Positions 41,725 through 48,332 of a stretch of 64,000 nucleotides of DNA are shown here, one piece after another. The notes below the pieces were generated by a model. The model was given only the letters and a program-made list of their open reading frames with translations, did not search any database and was not told the origin of the DNA. The stretch is taken from NCBI GenBank assembly GCA_900316265.1, contig ONCH01000004.1, positions 62,001-126,000 on the forward strand. The letters run 5' to 3'. How positions within the stretch are numbered: the stretch's first letter is position 1; each line of letters begins with the position of its first letter. Source of the stretch: an uncultured Prevotellaceae bacterium. GTDB taxonomy: Bacteria > Bacteroidota > Bacteroidia > Bacteroidales > Bacteroidaceae. Made by a program: the position numbers and the translations under genes.

Positions 41725-44700
41725 TTATTTCACCACCATTTTCTTACCATTGATGATATACATACCCTTCGTGGCCTTGTTGACACGCTGGCCAGCGAGA
41801 TTGAAAATAACCTGCTCGCCACGCTCAATAGCAGCATTGATAGCCTGGATGCTGGTGCCTGTGTAAGCCACTTGTTTAGCCTCACCGAAGCCACCGCGAG
41901 CGTTAGCTGCACGAATAGTCAGTTTGTCACTCTCTGCATTTGCCTCGACGGCCATGCTGCTTCCAGCAGTGATGCCTACGAACTCGCCGTTCTTCTCAAT
42001 CATATAGGCAATAGCACCATCGTTGGCAGGAGTCCATGTTACAGTGCCGTTAGCAAACTCTGCTGCGGGAGCCTCCAACTGCTTGGCCTCTTGCTTGGCT
42101 GTTGCAGCCCAGTCACCGAGTACAGACTCCATGGTGTAGGTTGCTGCCTGCTCAGCAGAGAGAATGGTATTCAACGTTGTATTCTCCTTCTTGAAGGTAA
42201 TCTCGTTGGATGCTGGGGTGATGTTCTCGCCAGCAGCATTCTTTGTTGCGTACTCACCGGCTATGCTATAGTCGCAGTTGATGCCGCTCAGATTCCAGCG
42301 AGTAGCCTCCAGTTTGTCAGGATCAAGCAGGGTAGTGTTCAAGTAGATGCAGACAGGATGATCGCTCCAGGCACGGCCCAAAGTATACTTGTCGGCATTG
42401 TTCTCGACAACGCAGTTGTTGAAGACATAAAGCTCGCTATTGGCAGTGATAGTAGCGCTGTTGCGCTTCTCGTTGATAATCTTCATGCCTTCGAAGAAAG
42501 CCTTACCGTTACCGCAGAGGTAGTCGACGGTACCGTGCATCTCACCGCCTTCGAAGTAGTAGAGACCGCCTACTTTATGAGAGTAGTAGGTATCTTGATA
42601 AGACAGGTGACGTACGTTCTTGTTGATGGTCTTGGTACCCTGATCATGTAGTGTTGCAGCACGTCCAGTACCAGCCTTGTAGTAGTCAAGGGCATTCTGT
42701 AAGGTCAGATCCTGCAGATACAGACCAGTAGATGTGTTGTTGAACAGATCGGCCTTGCCCAGACCCTCCATCTCGATAGCTGGGGCATTCTTGATAACAA
42801 CATTCTCCATTGACTGACCGATAATTGATACGTTTGTACCACTAATGCCTGTCAGAGTTGCCTCACCAAAGTCGTATGTACCGTTAGGCAGGAATATCTT
42901 GGCATTGGGGTCTGCTGCAACAGCGTTAATTGCCATAATTAGGCTTGCGCCGTCGTTAGCAGGAACAATGTAGTAGCCAGACTCATCCTTTGCCAAAAAG
43001 TCGCTGACATTATAGACAGTCACTTTGTGCAGGTAAGCCTGGGTAGCAAAGGTAAACTTCAGCTGACCGGCAGGACCCTCGTAGTTGAGAACAGCCGTAC
43101 CACCGTCAGCTTCTGCCTTAGCAGGAAGATCGTCTTTAACAACTTTTCCTTGTGAATCGACGACAGTAATCGTTGTTCCATTACCATATTGGCAGAGGTT
43201 GAGCACAATCTGGGCCTTGCTTGTTACAGCAACGGTGAAGCTACCACCATCGGCAAAGGTGAAGCCGTGGTTGTTGTAGTAGGTACCACCCTCTACGCTG
43301 AAGTTCTCGTGGTCCTCTGGATAGAATGTAGCCTGTGTCAGGTCGTAGGTCTGGATGCTACCTACGGTAGGAGCCTCTTCGATAGGTGTTACACTGGCGT
43401 TGACTGTAACGTCTGCATTGACAATATCGGTAGCCTTAACCTTAATCTTGCTGTTGTAAACCCATCCGCGGAACTTCTCGCCCGCAGGAATCGTCAGGTC
43501 TGCCTCTGCGTAAGGAATCTCACCAATAGGATCGCCCTCATAGACGGTCTTCTTACCCAGCACTCCACCGTTCTGGTCCTTATAGGTAACGGTTACTTCA
43601 TGTACATCTGTAGCCTCGGCCTTGAAGTATGGCAGGTAGGCAATCTCGCTGAATGTCAATGTGGTGGGCTCACCAACATAGATATAGGTAGCGGCAGCAC
43701 CGTCCTGGTGGTAACATGTGGCAGTCCTCAGGTTAGGAGTAGCCAGCACCTCGCCGGCTGCATTGGTTACCTTGCAGTTAGCGGGATTAGCATACTGACA
43801 TCCACCAATGGTAAACTTCACAGTACCGTCAACAGGAACGGTAATGGTAACATTGCCATAGCCGTGACTGTCGTTGCGCTGTGTACCGTTGAAGGTTACA
43901 CCAGCAGGCAGGGTAGAAGCATCGAAAGCACCACTCAACTGCTCGTTGGTAATCTCGAAGTCAACGAACTGGCGGGGAACATCCTCCTTGAAGACAATCT
44001 TCTGGAGCACACCCTCTGAACCTGTCTTACGATTAATATAGATACCAGTTACCTCGGCAGGAATGTCTATGCTACCAGTTCCTGGACTCTCAGCAACAGC
44101 AACCTCGCCAATGAGGTCACCCTTAACGCCCACATTGTCAGCACCAAGTGTACCTGTGCTAACATTGACAGCATAAGCATCGGCAGTCTTACGGTTACCA
44201 AAGGTCAATGTCAACTTACCAGCAACAGCTGGCTTCTCGAAATATGCCCAGCCAGAGCTGTTCAACTTCACACCGTGCATACCGTTGTTGGTGCCTGCTG
44301 GGTCGTTGACATAAGCGCCATAGTACAATCCATTGTCTGGACCAGTGGTAGGAATATCCTTATTGGTGTAGTCCCATACCAAGAGAACTGGGTCGTGGGG
44401 CTCAGGAGTATCTTCTATTGCTTCTGCTTTGAAGTATGGCAGATAGGCAATATCGCTGAAGGTCAGCGTGGTGGGTTCGCCATCATAGGTATAGGTAGCG
44501 GCAGCACCGTCCTGATGGTAGCATGTGGCTGTCTTCAGGTTAGGAGTAGCCAGTACCTCGCCAGCAGCATTGGTTACCTTGCAGTTAGCGGGATTAGCAT
44601 ATTGGCATCCACCGATTGTGAACTTCACTGGTTTGTCAACAACAACAGTAATGGTTACGTTACCATAGCCGTGACTGTCATTGCGCTGTGTACCGCTGAA

Positions 44701-45732
44701 TGTTGCACAAGCAGGCAGAGTAGAAGCATCGAAAGCACCACTCAACTGCTCGTTAGTAATCTCAAAGTCCTGGAATGCTACAGGCTCTGGCTCTATTTCG
44801 GTAGCCTCTGCTTTGAAGTATGGCAGGTAGGCAATATCGCTGAAGGTCAGCGTCGTGGGTTCGCCGTCATAGATATAGGTAGCTGTAGCACCGTCCTGAT
44901 GGTAACAAGTGGCTGTCTTTAGGTTAGGAGTAGCCAGTACCTCGCCAGCAGCATTGGTTACCTTGCAGTTAGCGGGATTAGCATATTGGCATCCACCGAT
45001 GGTGAACTTCGTAGGACCATCAACGGCAACAGTAATGGTTACGTTACCATAGCCGTGATTGTCGTTGCGCTGTGTACCGCTGAATGTTGCACAAGCGGGC
45101 AGGGTAGAAGCATCAAACTCACCACTCAGCTGCTCGTTGGTAATCTCGAAATCCTGGAATGCAGCAGGTGTGTTGGGCTTCTCGTCTTCTACATATGTAA
45201 TAGCAATTTTACGAATACCGGTTTTGCCATTTGAAGCATTGGACAGTGTCAATGACTTAATATCTGTTGCATCAGTAGTGAAGGTCTGAACACTCTTGTT
45301 AGCAACTTTAGCTGCGGTAGAAGCTTCTATTGCTTCACCGTTTGCATCCATATATGTTGTAGTCCACCCCTCTGGTTCAACGAAAGGATAGCTGTTGGAT
45401 AGTGTTACTACAATCTTTGTGATGTGAGCAGAAACACCGTCTTTTAGGGAAATGGTAAGAGAACCGGTCTTGTAGATGCTCATTTCATCTTTCTTGGCAT
45501 AGCCTAATGATGAGGTGAGACTGATGTCAGTAAGTGAAATCTCTAAGTCACCTCCAGTGCTACTAGTTCCTGCTTTGACAACCTCGTAGCCTTTGTCTTC
45601 ATTATTGAAGTTGGCAAGGTCAACTACGGCAGTATGTTCGTCGCCTGCAGCACGGAATGTGGCATAAATGCCTCCTCCAAACAGCATAACGAGCATGCTG
45701 AGAAGTGATAAACGTAAAAGTCTGTACTTCAT
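41725..45732 (-). CDS. Multidomain pectin methylesterase (CE8) with repeated beta domains
   Basis: This 1335-aa secreted protein has a signal peptide (to about residue 29), an N-terminal beta domain, three nearly identical about 119-residue modules at about 192-310, 320-438 and 589-707 (each with GGCQYANPANCKVTN), a fourth diverged copy at about 793-908, and a different domain at 448-585. The CE8 catalytic beta-helix lies at about 920-1215. Visible CE8 residues are Gln1046-Asp1047 in QDTYY, Asp1070 in HGTVDYLCGN and Arg1120 in LGRAW. CE8 removes methyl esters from pectin so that lyases can act. The C-terminus (VIFNLAGQRV...GMYIINGKKM) is a short sorting-type tail. It is a single-gene unit with its own promoter and terminator. 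Confidence 0.85.
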   Translation of the reverse strand: MKYRLLRLSLLSMLVMLFGGGIYATFRAAGDEHTAVVDLANFNNEDKGYEVVKAGTSSTGGDLEISLTDISLTSSLGYAKKDEMSIYKTGSLTISLKDGVSAHITKIVVTLSNSYPFVEPEGWTTTYMDANGEAIEASTAAKVANKSVQTFTTDATDIKSLTLSNASNGKTGIRKIAITYVEDEKPNTPAAFQDFEITNEQLSGEFDASTLPACATFSGTQRNDNHGYGNVTITVAVDGPTKFTIGGCQYANPANCKVTNAAGEVLATPNLKTATCYHQDGATATYIYDGEPTTLTFSDIAYLPYFKAEATEIEPEPVAFQDFEITNEQLSGAFDASTLPACATFSGTQRNDSHGYGNVTITVVVDKPVKFTIGGCQYANPANCKVTNAAGEVLATPNLKTATCYHQDGAAATYTYDGEPTTLTFSDIAYLPYFKAEAIEDTPEPHDPVLLVWDYTNKDIPTTGPDNGLYYGAYVNDPAGTNNGMHGVKLNSSGWAYFEKPAVAGKLTLTFGNRKTADAYAVNVSTGTLGADNVGVKGDLIGEVAVAESPGTGSIDIPAEVTGIYINRKTGSEGVLQKIVFKEDVPRQFVDFEITNEQLSGAFDASTLPAGVTFNGTQRNDSHGYGNVTITVPVDGTVKFTIGGCQYANPANCKVTNAAGEVLATPNLRTATCYHQDGAAATYIYVGEPTTLTFSEIAYLPYFKAEATDVHEVTVTYKDQNGGVLGKKTVYEGDPIGEIPYAEADLTIPAGEKFRGWVYNSKIKVKATDIVNADVTVNASVTPIEEAPTVGSIQTYDLTQATFYPEDHENFSVEGGTYYNNHGFTFADGGSFTVAVTSKAQIVLNLCQYGNGTTITVVDSQGKVVKDDLPAKAEADGGTAVLNYEGPAGQLKFTFATQAYLHKVTVYNVSDFLAKDESGYYIVPANDGASLIMAINAVAADPNAKIFLPNGTYDFGEATLTGISGTNVSIIGQSMENVVIKNAPAIEMEGLGKADLFNNTSTGLYLQDLTLQNALDYYKAGTGRAATLHDQGTKTINKNVRHLSYQDTYYSHKVGGLYYFEGGEMHGTVDYLCGNGKAFFEGMKIINEKRNSATITANSELYVFNNCVVENNADKYTLGRAWSDHPVCIYLNTTLLDPDKLEATRWNLSGINCDYSIAGEYATKNAAGENITPASNEITFKKENTTLNTILSAEQAATYTMESVLGDWAATAKQEAKQLEAPAAEFANGTVTWTPANDGAIAYMIEKNGEFVGITAGSSMAVEANAESDKLTIRAANARGGFGEAKQVAYTGTSIQAINAAIERGEQVIFNLAGQRVNKATKGMYIINGKKMVVK
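43612..45159 (-). repeat. Three near-identical about 357-bp coding repeats
   Basis: Repeat units lie at 44803-45159, 44419-44775 and 43612-43968, each encoding about 119 residues. Units one and two are adjacent, and the third is separated by about 450 bp. Long stretches are identical at DNA level, including synonymous positions, which points to recent duplication or gene conversion. Confidence 0.85.
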
Positions 45733-45811
45733 AATTGTTTTGGTTTTAATGTTAGTAAATTATTCTTGTTTTGATTTGTTCCTTGTTTTGGCAGAAGGGC
45801 CTATAACTCTG

Positions 45812-45819
45812 CAAAGATA
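45812..45819 (-). promoter_or_regulatory. -7 element of the CE8 gene
   Basis: TATCTTTG on the minus strand, giving a leader of about 75 nt. The motif core of operator B begins 55 bp upstream. The rest of the 369-bp gap 45733-46101 holds operator B, a direct repeat (45957-45995) and the promoter of the next gene pair. Confidence 0.6.
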
Positions 45820-45874
45820 CACATTATTTATTAATATGGTACTTTCCCCCTCATCTTTTTTAACTTAAAACTGA

Positions 45875-45889
45875 CGTAAACGATTGCGA
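45875..45889 (-). promoter_or_regulatory. Pectin-locus operator B
   Basis: CGTAAACGATTGCGA differs from operator A at one position over this stretch. It lies 55 bp upstream of the CE8 -7 element, 12 bp (about one helical turn) further than in operators A and C. Confidence 0.55.
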
Positions 45890-45956
45890 AAGTGTAGCAC
45901 GTACACAATTGCTTTCAGAGATGTCGTTGCCAGTATGCCACTTAACATATTCATTA

Positions 45957-45995
45957 ATCTGCGTCGGCCGTCAAAAACATCTGTGTCGGTTGTCA
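45957..45995. repeat. Direct repeat upstream of the PH-like/HTH gene pair
   Basis: Two 17-bp copies, ATCTGCGTCGGCCGTCA (45957) and ATCTGTGTCGGTTGTCA (45979), match at 14 positions and have a period of 22 bp, so both lie on one helix face. They are about 63 bp before the -7 element at 46058-46065. Confidence 0.5.
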
Positions 45996-46057
45996 TATAA
46001 AATGCAAAATACTGCTATTTATCAACAAAACTGATAAGAAGAATCAAAGAATAGTTG

Positions 46058-46065
46058 TATCTTTG
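46058..46065 (+). promoter_or_regulatory. -7 element of the PH-like/HTH pair
   Basis: TATCTTTG, 36 bp before the first ATG. No clear TTTG at 20 nt. Confidence 0.5.
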
Positions 46066-46101
46066 CAACATCAATTTGAATAGTTATTAAGAACCATTAG
46101 T

Positions 46102-46611
46102 ATGAAAACAATTTACGAATGCTCTCAAAGCACAGGGGTAAAATGGATTACCGTCATTTTCTTCCTTGTTATGATTCTCGCCATTCTGGTGTCGATTTAT
46201 GAGGTGTCTAAAGGTGGGAACAATATTGAGGCAATTATCGTCACAGCGCTTCTGCTTGTCGTGTCCTTCTCTTGCTTCCTCGTTTTTCCCATGTATGTCA
46301 TCGCAGAAGATGAGGGAATCGGTATACGTACATTGCTTCGAACAAAACGGATATCGTATGAAGACATCGACCGCATTGAACGAGTAGACGAGTTGTTTGG
46401 CACCACCAAAACGATACGTCTGCTAGGTATGGGTGGCGTATTTGGGTATATCGGTTTGTTCCGCACTAAGGGCGTTGGTACATTCCGTTCGTATGTGACC
46501 GATGACAAGAGGGCGTTTGTGATTTATCGCACGAAAGGCATGCCTATTGCGATAAGTGTGAATGAACCAGATGAGTTCATGCCCTATTACATGAAAGGAG
46601 GTACGAAATGA
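46102..46611 (+). CDS. Small membrane protein with PH-like domain
   Basis: This 169-aa protein has two membrane helices (about residues 14-33 and 43-64) followed by a cytoplasmic domain: YVIAEDEGIGIRT, KRISYEDIDRIERV, a Gly-rich loop (LGMGGVFGYIGLFRTKGVG) and RAFVIYRTKGMPIAISV. This is the pattern of bacterial PH-domain (YdbT/YvbH-like) membrane proteins. The function is unknown. Its stop overlaps the start of the HTH gene (ATGA), so the two are coupled. It lies between pectin genes but has no visible link to them. Confidence 0.6.
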   Translation: MKTIYECSQSTGVKWITVIFFLVMILAILVSIYEVSKGGNNIEAIIVTALLLVVSFSCFLVFPMYVIAEDEGIGIRTLLRTKRISYEDIDRIERVDELFGTTKTIRLLGMGGVFGYIGLFRTKGVGTFRSYVTDDKRAFVIYRTKGMPIAISVNEPDEFMPYYMKGGTK

Positions 46612-46943
46612 ATATCCTATACGAGTTCTCTTCTGCCCTCCTGCAAGCACGCCAGCGCAAGAATGTAACACAGGAACAGATTGCTTTTGCCTTAGACATA
46701 TCCCAGGCGACATACAACGCCTGGGAATGTGGGCATCGAATCTGTCCCTACAAGCATATCATCGCCCTTATCTGCTATTTTGACGACAATCAGTTTACTC
46801 GCAAGATGTTCCGCATCCTCCTAACCTTGCAACACAACATGGCTGGACTAAACAGAAAGTCGAAAGAGGAACTTACTGCCTACTATATGAAGCTCACCAG
46901 TCTGCTGTCTGACGAAATAGCAGAATGGATCAAGACGTTGTAA
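46608..46943 (+). CDS. XRE-type helix-turn-helix protein
   Basis: This 111-aa protein has a Cro/CI helix-turn-helix at about 10-60: LLQARQRKNVTQEQIAFALDIS, then TYNAWECGHRICPYKHI. The C-terminal half is helical with no recognised domain. It is translationally coupled to the PH-like membrane protein, a pairing that suggests the membrane protein modulates it (inference). It could bind the direct repeat at 45957-45995 upstream of the pair. It converges on the pectate lyase gene with a 10-bp gap. Confidence 0.75.
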   Translation: MNILYEFSSALLQARQRKNVTQEQIAFALDISQATYNAWECGHRICPYKHIIALICYFDDNQFTRKMFRILLTLQHNMAGLNRKSKEELTAYYMKLTSLLSDEIAEWIKTL

Positions 46944-46953
46944 TATACTTTCT

Positions 46954-48303
46954 CTATTGTACTACTTTCTTGCCGTTCTTGATGACGACACCTTTGTAGC
47001 TCTCGTTGACCTTTTGACCAGCCAGGTTATAGATGGCCGATGACTGACGGATGATGGCAGAAGTAGGGGATGTGATGCCAGTGGATTCGCCATAGTTTAG
47101 TGTGGCACCAGCATGCTCCATGACAGCTGTCGGCACGTCGCTGTTGGGTGCTACGGTATAGTCGTAAGGAACGGTAACAGTAGTGCCAAACGAGTCGAGA
47201 TTTCCCAGCGAGTTGTTCTCTACGTGATAGTTGCTCGATGCCCATGTCACGGCTTTGGCATTATCGCTTTTGTAGAAGCGCTTCACACCCTTGTCGAAGT
47301 AGTTGCCCTCGATGAGGAACTCTGAGTTCTTGCGGGGATTGATGCAGTTGCTAGAACCACTACAGCTGAAATAGTTGTTCAGCATGTGAATCTTGCCCAC
47401 GCGCGCCATCGGCATGCGCTGTTTGCAACCTGTTCCCCACCAGTTGAAAGCAAAAGTGGTATTCAGATAACCCGTTGTCTCGCTGTCACTACTGCCAATG
47501 AGGTTGGTGTTCTGGTGCATGTATGAGCGAGAAGTATAGCTGAAGGTACACCAACTGACGGTATTGAAATCGGACTTCTGCGTGATGTCAAAGTTACCGT
47601 CCATACCGTCCAGGAATGCACAGTGGTCCACCCAGCAGTTTTTGGCACCGTTGACACTGGAAATGAGGTCAGCACCACCCACGTCGATAGAACCAGGACC
47701 CTGAAGTGTGAGGTTGCGGATGATGATATTCTGACAACCACTCAGTGAGAAAATGCCTGCATTACGGTAGTTCTCATTATTGTCGCCTGTCATCTCGATG
47801 ATAATTCTACGCGTATTGTACTCAGCCTCTTCACTCACCGATTTGCCATTGGGTAGTGTTCCTCCACCGCCACTGGTGCTCATGCTGGGAACGCCTGCAG
47901 CATCAAGGGCTGCCTTGATTTCGTCGGTTACATACCACTGTGTGCGGATGCGGGCATTGTTAATGCCAATGATTGTCTTGTTGGAAGAGGTTATTCCAAT
48001 GTTGCTCGACACGATGAAGTCACCGTCAGCACCGTCAAGGATAACCACGTTATTCTGCTTGATGGCATTCTGAATGGTTCCCTTCATGTCCTCACCAGTG
48101 GACTTCAAAACCTTAACGGTACCTGTGAAATCATCAGGAATAGGATAGGTGTAGCATCCGCCACCAGTGATATCGTAGGTACTGCTGGCATCTGTGCGTG
48201 ATGAAACGGTACAGAAACCAAAAGGCTTGTTCTGGTCGTAGTCTGTGGCTGTTGCTGTCATCGTCACAGCTAACAGCATCGTTGCAAATATTGTCTTCTT
48301 CAT
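46954..48303 (-). CDS. Secreted pectate lyase (PL1) with sorting-type C-terminus
   Basis: The start is the ATG at 48301-48303 (449 aa); an ATG four codons earlier is possible. It has a signal peptide (to about 19), then the PL1 beta-helix: NIIIRNLTLQGPGSIDVGG, the diagnostic NCWVDHCAFLDGMDGNFDITQ, YMHQNTNLIGSSDSE and RMPMARVGKIHMLNNYFS. It cleaves polygalacturonate outside the cytoplasm. The C-terminal tail (IYNLAGQKVNESYKGVVI) matches that of the CE8 protein and probably directs secretion. It is 29 bp downstream of the GH28-GH105 gene. Confidence 0.9.
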   Translation of the reverse strand: MKKTIFATMLLAVTMTATATDYDQNKPFGFCTVSSRTDASSTYDITGGGCYTYPIPDDFTGTVKVLKSTGEDMKGTIQNAIKQNNVVILDGADGDFIVSSNIGITSSNKTIIGINNARIRTQWYVTDEIKAALDAAGVPSMSTSGGGGTLPNGKSVSEEAEYNTRRIIIEMTGDNNENYRNAGIFSLSGCQNIIIRNLTLQGPGSIDVGGADLISSVNGAKNCWVDHCAFLDGMDGNFDITQKSDFNTVSWCTFSYTSRSYMHQNTNLIGSSDSETTGYLNTTFAFNWWGTGCKQRMPMARVGKIHMLNNYFSCSGSSNCINPRKNSEFLIEGNYFDKGVKRFYKSDNAKAVTWASSNYHVENNSLGNLDSFGTTVTVPYDYTVAPNSDVPTAVMEHAGATLNYGESTGITSPTSAIIRQSSAIYNLAGQKVNESYKGVVIKNGKKVVQ

Positions 48304-48332
48304 ATTATCTTTCATTTTTCATCTTTCATATT

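Noticed and set aside
43189-44922. Plus-strand frames of 215-276 aa opposite the CE8 gene
   Set aside because: They mirror the repeated modules of the CE8 protein and contain Cys/Val-rich low-complexity translation with no domain.
43612-45159. Regular repeats as a possible CRISPR array
   Set aside because: Units are about 357 bp, coding, in frame and without spacers.
46608-46943. HTH protein as the regulator of the shared pectin operator
   Set aside because: It is possible by location only. The operators are near-palindromic LacI-like sites, whereas this protein has its own upstream direct repeat. There is no evidence to join them.
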